From NCBI GenBank assembly GCA_030248135.1, contig JASANC010002389.1, forward strand, positions 32,130 to 96,129: a stretch of 64,000 bases of DNA, written 5' to 3'. The stretch comes from Theristus sp. LFF4_11. Its lineage: Eukaryota; Nematoda; Chromadorea; Monhysterida; Xyalidae. Under the pieces are notes generated by a model. It had not been told where the DNA came from. It did not search any database and was given only the letters and a program-made list of their open reading frames with translations. The translations under genes were made by a program, and so were the position numbers. Below, piece after piece: positions 12,401 to 21,900 of this stretch. Positions within the stretch are counted from its first letter, which is position 1, and each line of letters opens with the position of its first letter.

Positions 12401-12906
12401 AAATAGATACTTACCACAAATTTTGATGAAATTGTCATGTGCGTGTCACTCAGAAAGAATTAAATAACCGGTAACGTTTTCTGATTTGAAATTTTTGTGA
12501 AACTTTTTTGTTCTTCCTCAGATTTCCGCGTCTGCTACCGATTCTCGACCCCGAACTTGCCGTATCGCGTATCATGGAGGCGATTTTGACAAACCAATTG
12601 ATGTTGTTGATGCCGAGAATTCTTTATGTCCTCTACTTTGTCAAAGGGTACGTTTTTTGATAAGCATTTCGGACTTTTAAGGGTGGGGGTTTATTGGTTG
12701 GGGGGGATTAATGGGGGGGGTTAATGGGGGTAATACGGTATAAAATTCAAGTATCGCAAAACTTGCCAAGCAATTTAAACAAAATTCTTTGCTTCAGATT
12801 ACTTCCGGTTGAATGCGCGCTGATCTTAGCCGATTTCTCAGGTATCACCAGATCAATGGACCATTTTGTGGGACGCAACGGAAATGCGAAGACGAAGAAT
12901 TGTTGA
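9492..12906 (+). CDS. Short-chain dehydrogenase/reductase, HSD17B11/RDH10-like (SDR16C type)
   Basis: Eight exons: 9492-9584, 9878-9941, 10314-10491, 10678-10822, 11977-12154, 12282-12348, 12522-12647, 12798-12906. All phases close, giving 319 residues. Residues 1-31 form a hydrophobic N-terminal anchor. The cofactor motif TGSGSGIG is at 52-59, NNAG at 129-132, and the catalytic Ser182, Tyr195 and Lys199 (YCSSK) are in place. The length and the N-terminal hairpin fit the 17-beta-HSD 11/13 and retinol dehydrogenase 10 group, which are NAD(P)-dependent oxidoreductases of lipid droplet or ER membranes acting on steroids, retinoids or other lipid alcohols. The substrate cannot be read from sequence. 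Introns carry a SINE (10.12-10.31 kb) and inverted-repeat elements (11.0 and 11.5 kb). The gene looks intact. Confidence 0.93.
10122..10306 (+). mobile_element. tRNA-derived SINE, family 2, copy 1
   Basis: Carries a box A-like GTGGCCTGGGTGATGGCG and a box B-like GGGTCGAGCATC, then a tail ending TAAAATCACAGTCCGTTCGTTC. A second copy at 59185-59325 shares the GTGGCC head, the GGATCGAGCCCC box and the tail CTAAAATCACCGTTCG. It ends only about 8 bp before the splice acceptor of exon 3 of the dehydrogenase gene. Confidence 0.65.
10870..10997. repeat. CACACACC/CAACACACAG-type degenerate repeat
   Basis: Loosely repeated CAACACACA, CACCGCGAGGCATG units. Related units (CACAAAGCACGTAACATACAC) follow the adjacent element at 11280-11440, suggesting that the element inserted into one array. 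Confidence 0.6.
10998..11270. mobile_element. TA-flanked inverted-repeat element, family A, copy 1
   Basis: Ends TACAGTATGGCCGAATAAAT and (inverted) TACGGAATGGCCGATTAAAC; 273 bp. Inner sequence includes CGGGATCAGTCGCAAACTAG. Copies at 37961-38233 (exactly 273 bp) and 50648-50868. The TA plus CAGT start is typical of Tc1/mariner-derived MITEs. It lies in intron 4 of the dehydrogenase gene. Confidence 0.8.
11516..11959. mobile_element. TA-flanked element, family E, with poly-C/poly-G ends
   Basis: Ends TACCGTATTACC and GGTAATACGGTA, with C-runs and CCCCATGGGGG motifs inside the ends, about 440 bp. The core around 11740-11850 matches, inverted, the core of the copy at 32922-33370. A 3' end fragment is at 12660-12740. 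It lies in intron 4 of the dehydrogenase gene. Confidence 0.8.
12660..12740. mobile_element. End fragment of family E element
   Basis: GGGTGGGGGTTTATTGG... through AATGGGGGTAATACGGTATA, the right end of family E only. It lies in the last intron of the dehydrogenase gene. Confidence 0.7.
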
Positions 12907-13309
12907 TTAGACCTTTTGTTTCTTTGCAGAGTCTTGTCTCTGTCTTTTTTGTCTTTACCTTTTTTCAGTTGTCTGTTTGCCATAGATTTCTAGACATTTT
13001 CGTTTCTTTGCTATTCTCCACTTCTTTTCCTTATTGATTGTATTCAAATGCTATAAAGGTTAAGCAGAGACCGTATTTTCAAGTGTGCATTGTTGACTTT
13101 TCGACTATATATAAAGTCACAAAGTCATGTTGTTTAATTCGTTTTTGTTTTGTATTTCAACACTGAAACAAAATAAACTGAACGGATGTGATCTGAAATG
13201 TGTTCTGGAAGCGGTCACCGGGCATGTCTGTTCAGTATTTTATGTTTGAGTAAAGCGCATGCTCAATCGTTCCATTTGAAGAGAAATTTTTTTCCAACAG
13301 AGGCTTTAA

Positions 13310-13527
13310 CTAGGGTTGGCGCGAGACAGGGTACCCGCGAGACGAGACGAGACACGAGACACAGGGTCGCGAGACGAGACGAGACACGAGACAGAGGGTC
13401 GCGAGACGAGACGAGACACGAGACAGGGTCGCGAGACGAGACGAGACACGAGACAGAGGGTCGCGAGACGAGACGAGTCTCGTGTCTCGTCTCGTCTCGC
13501 GGGTACCCTGTCTCGCGGCAACCCTAG
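13310..13527. repeat. GAGAC fold-back element
   Basis: Begins CTAGGGTTG and ends CAACCCTAG. It is filled with GAGACGAGACACGAGACAG units in tandem (about 29 bp, four copies), then inverts to GTCTCGTGTCTCGTC at about 13477. The two ends, about 55 bp each and including the GGTACCC site, are near-perfect reverse complements. Confidence 0.85.
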
Positions 13528-13678
13528 CAATAACCGAACTAGACAACTGACCGCTGTAAAACTGGGCAACCAAAAGCTACAATGTTACAAAGTTAAAAAG
13601 TTTCAAAGTTGAAAAGTTACAAAGTTTTGAAGTTTATAAGCGCACACGTTCATAAGCTAACGCGCAAAGAATTGCAGC

Positions 13679-14012
13679 TGTCCAGTTGACCAGTTTTCCA
13701 GTTGTCAAGTTAGCCAATTTTCCAGTTAGCCATTTTCAGTTAACAAGTTTTCCAATTTACCACTTTTCCTTTTCACCAGTTGGCCATTCTCCAGTTAGTC
13801 AGTTTTCCAGTTGGCCAGTTTTCCAGTTTTCCAGTTACCAGTTTTCCAGTTTTCCAGTTTACCAGTTAAACCTGGTCATCTGGAAAACTGGTAAACTGGA
13901 TAACTAGCCAACTGGAAAACTGGTAACTGGAATACTGGAAAACTGGAAAACTAGCCAACTGGAAAACTGATAATTGGAAAACTGGAAAACTGACCAACTG
14001 GAAAACTTGCAT
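13679..14012. repeat. CCAGTTTT/AAAACTGG simple repeat with inversion
   Basis: Short units CCAGTTTTCCAGTTGGC on the plus strand to about 13868, then the reverse complement AACTGGAAAACTGG to 14012. The whole block can fold into one long hairpin. A further one-sided array lies at 14664-15034. Confidence 0.85.
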
Positions 14013-14114
14013 CCTGCACTGCAAAACCTGCTGCCTGCACTACATGTGCAGACACTGCATCGTTGAATATGTTTTTGAAACTGACGGTTCGGTGCCACTG
14101 TATACATCACCCCC

Positions 14115-14270
14115 TGCCATATGGTGTACCATAAGGTGTACCACCTGGTATAGCATATGGCGTGCGACATTGCGTACTATATGGCGTCCCACTTGGCGTA
14201 CCATATGGCGTACCACATGGCGTACCATATGGCGTACCTTACACCGTCCCATATGGTGTACCAAATGTCG
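14115..14270. repeat. ATGGCGTACCAT-type short repeat
   Basis: About ten units of the type GTACCATATGGC, each itself nearly palindromic. Confidence 0.8.
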
Positions 14271-14579
14271 TGCCCTACTTTCATTTTGCACGTTTACCGC
14301 TGACTGACCAAACCAATTGTTTTTGCGAGGATCTGGAATCAGTACCGAAGATGAGGTGGTGGGGTATACCGTGTACCCTCTAGCACAATTTTGCGCTCTG
14401 TGGGGAGGGTTGGCTGGTCCAAGCCGGGACCCCCGTGGGTACCCCCCCCTCCCTTCTCGATTCGCTACCCCCACATGGGTACCCACCCCCACTCAAAATG
14501 TTCCCACAAATTTTTGTTTTTTAAAAATCACGACTTTTCGGTTCCTAGAATTAAAGGGGCATAATATGCACTAAATATA

Positions 14580-14665
14580 AACTGCTGAAATGCTGAACTG
14601 CTGAACTGCTAAACTGCTAAACTGCTAAACTGCTAAACTGCTAAACTGCTAAACTGCTAAACTGC
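14580..14665. repeat. ACTGCTAA 8-bp microsatellite
   Basis: About ten copies of an 8-bp unit (AACTGCTA) immediately before the second CCAGTTTT array. Confidence 0.85.
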
Positions 14666-15034
14666 TAGTTGTCCAGTTTACCAGTTTTCCAGTTGTCAAG
14701 TTAGCCAGTTTTCCAGTCTTCCAGTTTTGCAGTTAGCAAGTTTTCCAGTTGGTCAGTTTTCCAGTATTCAAGTTACCAGTTTTCCATTTGGCTAGTTCTC
14801 CAGTTTACCAGTTTTCCAGTTGGCCAGTTTTCCAGTTTACCTCTTTTCCTTTTCACCAGTTGGCCAGTTCTCCAGTTAGTTTTCCAGTTGGCCAGTTTTC
14901 CAGTTTACCACTTTTCCTGTTCACCAGTTGGCCAGTTCTCCAGTTAGCCAGTTTTCCAGTTCGCCAGTTTTCCAGTTTTCCAGTTACCAGTTTTCCAGTT
15001 GGCTAGTTTTCCAGTTTTCCAGTTACCAGTTTTC
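14664..15034. repeat. CCAGTTTT simple repeat, second array
   Basis: One-strand array of CCAGTT/TTCCAGTTGGC units. Open frames through it are Phe/Pro/Ser repeats and are not taken as genes. Confidence 0.85.
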
Positions 15035-15624
15035 CTGCGGTGTTAGAATGCGGTGAAAAAAGTATGCATCGTTTCAATAAACAAAAACTGCTTTTCGTCC
15101 TTGGAAAATAAAAAATACATCACTTTTTGGTCTTGGCCCTGGCCAGTTTACTTAAAAAAAAAGTAAAATTTCAAAAATTTCACGGTAATTTTCAGAAAAA
15201 TACACATGTGAAAAAGTTTGAAGTTTGTGAAGTAATCGTGCCACACGTACGTACACCAAATACCCGAGATTTTTGACAAATGAAAAAATTCAATTCACGA
15301 CAACGAATCGTGAGTCACGCCAAAACACACACACTTGAAAGTTACAATAACATTAAAAAACAATTCACACTGTCGAACAACCGACGGGCTGGAGATGCGA
15401 TTGACTTATGGGTCTCTGTGTCTGTGACGAGCCGGAACAGACGTAGCTGCTTAGAACCTGCAGTAAAAAATGTGACGTTGCACAAAAAAACCTGACGCCG
15501 AGATTCTTCTTGCCACATCATCACTGGGTTTCAGAAGACCGGAGGCACGAAAGTTTCACGTCCTTAAGGAAAAGCCACACAACCGAACCAACCCCGTAAA
15601 ACGTCAGCACACGGCGAAATGTGC

Positions 15625-15975
15625 CGGCTGAATGGCTGAGTGGATAGCACTTGGGACTTCCAATCGGAAGGCCCGGGTTCGAATCCGCTCGTGACCACTC
15701 GGCTGCCCCGGGTTGCGTGGGGCTTAATGGTTTGGCAGCATAAACGTCGGCTTTCTTGATTCACAAGATTGCTGTTCCGGTGGCGAGGAACTTAGTGACA
15801 TCGCGCCCATGCATACCAGCGCAGCTTGCCCAACGCCCACTGCTAGAGCAGAAAAACTGCTTCCAACGTCGCAGCCCATGTGGTGGACAATAAAAAATTG
15901 CGACACTGCCTTTCCGCAAGGGCGTTGGGTAAGAATAAAAAGGGGGCAACAAAACAACAACAAACAACACCAACA
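15625..15975 (+). mobile_element. tRNA-derived SINE, family 1
   Basis: Head with box A TGGCTGAGTGGATAGC and box B GGGTTCGAATCC and an anticodon-like loop CTTCCAA, as in tRNA-Gly(UCC). The anticodon and acceptor stems do not pair well, so this is not a functional tRNA. About 250 bp of unrelated body and an A-rich tail (AACAAAACAACAACAAACAA) follow. It ends next to the stop codon of the minus-strand GPCR. Confidence 0.75.
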
Positions 15976-15996
15976 CGGCGAAATGTCTACCGTAAC

Positions 15997-18900
15997 CTAA
16001 TTTTGAATTCCGTAAAACATTTTCCTATCCCCATGTGCAGACGCATTGATTCCCGGAACCAAAAAAATAGACACCTGCCGATAGCGAACATTGTAGACGA
16101 GATAGACGACCGGTGCAAACGCCGAGTTCAGCAGAATCAGCAAACTGCTGATTTCAATCATGATCGCCCAGAGCGGCAGTGTGTGCAGCGGGCACGGCTC
16201 ATTTTGGTGATCACTGTTGCTGTGCGACTTTTGAAACGGCCGAAAGCACTGGCTGATCTCGAGCAAGTTCGCGGCGAATGCGAGCGTGTTGCACGCGAGA
16301 AACAGAACGACCAACGTCACCATCTGACGCGTCACGGCGACGTCACGCTGCTTGCGGCGACACACACTGACGGTCGATGGTTGACTGCAATAGGTGACTG
16401 CAATAGGTGACTGCAATAGGTGACTGCAATAGGTGACTGCAATAGGTGACTGCAATAGGTGACTGAAATAGGTGACTGCAATAGGGGACTGCAATAGGTG
16501 ACTGCAATAGGTGACTGAAATAGGTGACTGCAATAGATGACTGCAATAGGTGGCTGCAATAGGTGACTGCAATAGGTGACTGCAATAGGTGACTGCAATG
16601 GGTGACTGCAATAGGTGACTGCAATAGGTGACTGCAATAGGTGACTGCAATAGGTGACTGCAATAGGTGACTGCAATAGGTGACTGCAATAGGTGACTGC
16701 AATAGGTGACTGCAATAGGTGACTGCAGTAGGTGACTGCAATAGGTAACTGCAATAGGTGACTGCAATAGGTGACTGCAATAGGTGACTGCAATAGGTGA
16801 CTGCAATAGGTGACTGCAATAGGTAACTGCAATAGGTGACTGCAGTATTACAATTTTTTACGTTTGCAGACGTAGAAAGAAAGCTAGTTTCAATCGTCAG
16901 TCGATCAGCGTGCCACCAGACCGACCAAACTGCATGAGTATTGTGTGCGAGTTCGTAAAAGGTGACCACGGACTACATTGACATTCACCCATCACACATA
17001 TTATCTAAAAATGCGGGAGACGCATGTAAAAGGAGAAATATGGCCTTGTGTAAGCAGTGAAAGACTTGGCTCGACAACGCTTTTCAAGTCTCTGATGTGG
17101 TACACACGGATACAAGTACATTAGAGTCCTATTTTTGCGCAGCGTTTGTTGTTTAAAAGCTTGCTGAAAAGCGTAAAAACTTTGAAGTTATCTAGATATT
17201 TTTCAATTGTCCTCTTCAGCTTAGTCTAAAATCACATCATGTGCGAAATTCTGTGTAAAAAAACAGAAACATCAGAGATTGCAAAACATTGCTGCATGTA
17301 GCTTTATCGTTGTTGCTAACGTACGCACCGCTGTGCATACAGCAGCACCAGTGCAAAAAGTGTTGTCTTCCGTTAATTTTCACCCTTTTACAATGTACGA
17401 GGGTTGCCACTTGCAACGGAAATAAAGAATAAACGGCGCAAAAATATGACTCTTATGTACTTGTATCCGTGTGTACCACATCAGAGACTTGAAAAGCGTT
17501 GTCGAGCCAAGTCTTTCACTGCTTACACAAGGCCATATTCCTCCTTTTACATGCGTCTCCCGCATTTTTAGATAATATTCTGACTTTTACATAAGCCCCA
17601 AAGGTCGGACCAAAATCACAATACGTTGGTCATTCTTCTAAACCCCAGACAACTCAGGTTTTTCATTTTTCGTTTTTAGGCCAATTTCGTCTATGCTATT
17701 TCTACGGCCGATTCGCCCAAAATCTTCACGATTCAGTACCTAGAATTGCTCACATAAGAAAACTGACCCAAAAGCCGTGATCGGCGCAATGAATTACCAT
17801 GGAAAACACCGATTTCTTGTTTTTCATTTCTGGACCGGTTTCACTAAATTCCACGGCCGATTCGCCAGAAATCGTCACGATTCGGTATCTAGAGTTGCTC
17901 ACATAAAAAACTAACACAAAATTCGTGATCAGCGCATTGAATTACCCTGAAAACACCCTTTTCTTATTTTTCGTTTCTGGACCGATTTAGCCAATTTCCA
18001 CTGCCGATTCGCCCGAAATCGTCACGATTCAGCATCTAGAGTAGCTCACGTAAGAAAACTAACCAAAATCCGTGATCAGCGCATTGAATTACCCTGGAAA
18101 ACATCTTTTTCTTGTTTTTCGTTTCCGGACCGATTTCGCCAATTTCCACGACCGATTCGCCCGACATCGTCACGATTTAGCATCTAGAGTTGCTTGCATA
18201 AAAAACTAACTTAAAATTCGTGATCAGCGCATTGAATTACCCTGGAAAACACCCTTTTCTTGTTTTTCGTTTCTGGACCGATTTCGCCAATTTCGACGGC
18301 CGATTCGCCCGAAATCATCACGATTCAGTATCTAGAGTTGCTCACGTAAGAAAACTAACCCGAAATCCGTGATCAGCGCATTGAATTACCCTGGAAAACA
18401 CCCTTTTCTTGTTTTTCGTTTCTGGACCGATTTCGCCAATTTCGACGGCCGATTCGCCCGAAATCGTCACGATTCAGCATCTAGAGTTGCTCACGTAAGA
18501 AAACTAACCCAAAATCCGTGATCAGCGCATTGAATTACCCTGGAAAACACCCTTTTCTTGTTTTTCGTTTCTGGACCGATTTCGCCAATTTCGACGGCCG
18601 ATTCGCCCGAAATCGTCACGATTCAGCATCTAGAGTTGCTTGCATAAAAAACTAACCCAAAATTCGTGATCAGCGCATTGAATTACTCTGGAAAACACCC
18701 TTTTCTTGTTTTTCGTTTCTGGACCGATTTCGCCAATTTCGACGGCCGATTCGCCCGAAATCGTCACGATTCAGCATCTAGAGTTGCTCACGTAAAAAAA
18801 CTAACCCAAAATCCGTGATCAGCGCATTGAATTACCCTGGAAAACATCTTTTTCTTGTTTTTCGTTTCCGGACCGATTTCGCCAATTTCCACGACCGATT

Positions 18901-21900
18901 CGCCCGAAATCGTCACGATTCAGCATCTAGAGTTGCTCACGTAAGAAAACTAACCCTATATACGTGATCAGCGCATTGAATTATCCTGTAAAACACCCTT
19001 TTCTTGTTTTTCGTTTCTGGACCGATTTCGCCGATTTCCACGGCCGATTCGCCCGACATCGTCACGATTTAGCATCTAGAGTTGCTTGCATAAAAAACTA
19101 ACCTAAAATTCGTGATCAGCGCATTGAATTACCCTGGAAAACACCCTTTTCTTGTTTTTCGTTTCTGGACCGATTTCGCCAATTTCGACGGCCGATTCGC
19201 CCGAAATGGTCACGATTCAGTATCTAGAGTTGCTCACGTAAGAAAACTAACCTAAAATTCGTGATCAGCGCATTGAATTACCCTGGAAAACACCCTTTTC
19301 TTGTTTTTCGTTTCTGGACCGATTTCGCCAATTTCGACGGCCGATTCGCCCGAAATCGTCACGATTCAGCATCTAGAGTTGCTTGCATAAAAAACTAACC
19401 CAAAATTCGTGATCAGCGCATTGAATTACTCTGGAAAACACCCTTTTCTTGTTTTTCGTTTCTGGACCGATTTCGCCAATTTCGACGGCCGATTCGCCCG
19501 AAATCGTCACGATTCAGTATCTAGAGTTGCTCACGTAAGAAAACTAACCCAAAATTCGTGATCAGCGCATTGAATTACCCTGGAAAACACCCTTTTCTTG
19601 TTTTTCGTTTCTGGACCGATTTCGCCAATTTCGACGGCCGATTCGCCCGAAATCGTCACGATTCAGCATCTAGAGTTGCTCACGTAAGAAAACTAACCCA
19701 AAATCCGTGATCAGCGCATTGAATTACCCTGGAAAACACCCTTTTCTTGTTTTTCGTTTCTGGACCGATTTCGCCAATTTCGACGGCCGATTCGCCCGAA
19801 ATCGTCACGATTCAGCATCTAGAGTTGCTCACGTAAAAAAACTAACCCAAAATCCGTGATCAGCGCATTGAATTACTACGGACTAGACTTTTTTCCTATT
19901 ATTTTTCGTAGCTCAGACAAAATTTGTAAGAGTGAAAAACTGATACTCAGTCAAAATGCTACGAACTTTCAAAAATGCACAATTTTGACTCAAAAAAGTG
20001 CCCGGGCAAAAAAATAAACTAAATTTTCAGAAAATACGAATGAAATTACCCTAGGAAACATTTTTGTTCAACTGTGAAAGTGTCCCAGCTAAAAATTGAA
20101 AGGGCGAACACTTAAAACCAGGTGAAAACCCTCCGAACTTTTAAAAATGCCCAATTTTTTACCCAAAAACAGGGTCTGGGTAAAAAATTAACCCAATTTT
20201 CAAAATCTCCGGATGGAATTACCCCAGGTAACATTTTTGTTCGACTGTGAAAGTGTCGCAGGTAAAAATTGAAAGGGCGCACACATGTTGATTACATATC
20301 TGAAAAAAAATACAAAGGGAAAGAAGTAACACGATTTTCAGAATAGGTTTTTCGTGTCTACAGCGTATGAAAAGTAGTCGGATAAAAATTTTTTCGCGGC
20401 TCCAAGCACAACTTTGGGTGTTCGTTTCGTGTGCACGGAACCAAGTTTGTGGCTTATACTATGCTCGCTGGACGCAGCGAGCAAATTTGAAAAAAGCGCG
20501 CGAGGGGATAACGGCTCATATTATGCGTGATGCGCTCTCCGCTCGCTGCGCTCGCTCGCGCATCCGCATGATAAAATTCAGATTATAAATCTGCGTTTTG
20601 AAATATCTAGATTCTAGCGCACCATCTTTGATTGTACCTGTTCACGTTTGATAGCTCCGGCCAAAGATATTCCATATAAATAATGGTTTCTTTTAAGCTG
20701 TCTCCCGTGTTTGCCACCGTCGATGACACACATGGCACCGTCTGAATTTCAAACCATCGTGGCAGCGTCACCAGCATTGAGAAAAGCTAAAAAATCGTTT
20801 TTCACTGAAAATCGTCAATAAATACACAAACTAACCTGCGTCCGAACAACGTTTTTTTACCGCGGCGAGTGGAGACTTACACGCTCATGGCATGTCTGAC
20901 TATTATCAATTTTTTAGGTTCTTCAACTTGATGCGTGTGTAGACGTAGAAAGGCAATTAGTTTCAATAAATAATGTGGCAATTCAAAATTGCCTGAGTGA
21001 CTCGGCTCTATTTTGGGGACTCGGATTACTGTGCCAATTTTGAATTCCTGTGCGTCATAATTGAAACTGTTAACACCGTTTGCAAATAAGAGTGGGGGGG
21101 CCCTAGGAACATTCCGTGATACATGGAAAAGTTTTTAAACCAAGGGTGCAGGGACATTCTACTAATCAAGGCGCTTCAGGTTTACCCCCTGAGTACCCCC
21201 TGATTATGCCTATAAAGGTCGTTTTTAGGGTGCGGAAGTTGAAAAACCCTCGATTTTTTGCGACTTTTCGCAAAGTGTACCTTTTTAGCCCTACCGTATC
21301 TCGTAGTTGCACAGTTTCTGGAACCTCACACAATATTCACGTGAAAGATCTTGCGGAGTTCTTTAAGGCCCTGTATCAATGAGCCCTTGCAAGGGGGGTC
21401 TCTGAGGCGCTACGACGCTAGTTAAAATTACTTTTTTTTTTAAATTACGCTATTTTTTTAAAACATTTTTGAGCTCATAAACACAATTTTTCGATTTTCA
21501 TTTTTGGTTCTACAGGGGGGTTTTCGGGGTCGTTGAATTCGAATCTGATCTTAGATTTTTGCCCCGGGCATTTTTTTGTCCTAAAATTGGGCAAAAACAC
21601 ATTTTTTTGCGTTTCCCAGCGTTTTTTGGTTTTAATTTTTAATTTTAAGTGCGGATTTTTTTAACAAAGCTGTTTTACAACAGCCTTACAACCGCTGTAT
21701 CGGAATCAGTTTTAATATTTTGCAACTGACCACTTGCCCACCTAAAAAATGGGTAAAAAGTTGATTTTTTTGCTTTTTGCACACGTTTTTGTTTCACAAT
21801 AAAAAAATCAAGTTAGAAACAACTTGTAATTTTAATTTTTAGTTCTACGTAGAAGGTTTCGGGGTCGCTGAATTCGAATCTGATCTTAGATTTTTGTCCC

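Noticed and set aside
15640..15712. A tRNA-Gly(UCC)-like gene
   Set aside because: Box A and box B are present but the anticodon and acceptor stems do not pair; the unrelated body and A-rich tail fit a SINE.
16332..16969. Open frames of 166-269 codons with repeated LLQSPIAVTYCSH
   Set aside because: They come from the 13-bp array; only the last ~120 codons of the longest are a true GPCR exon.
17640..19880. CRISPR-like array
   Set aside because: Units are contiguous 149-bp repeats without unique spacers, in a eukaryotic intron.
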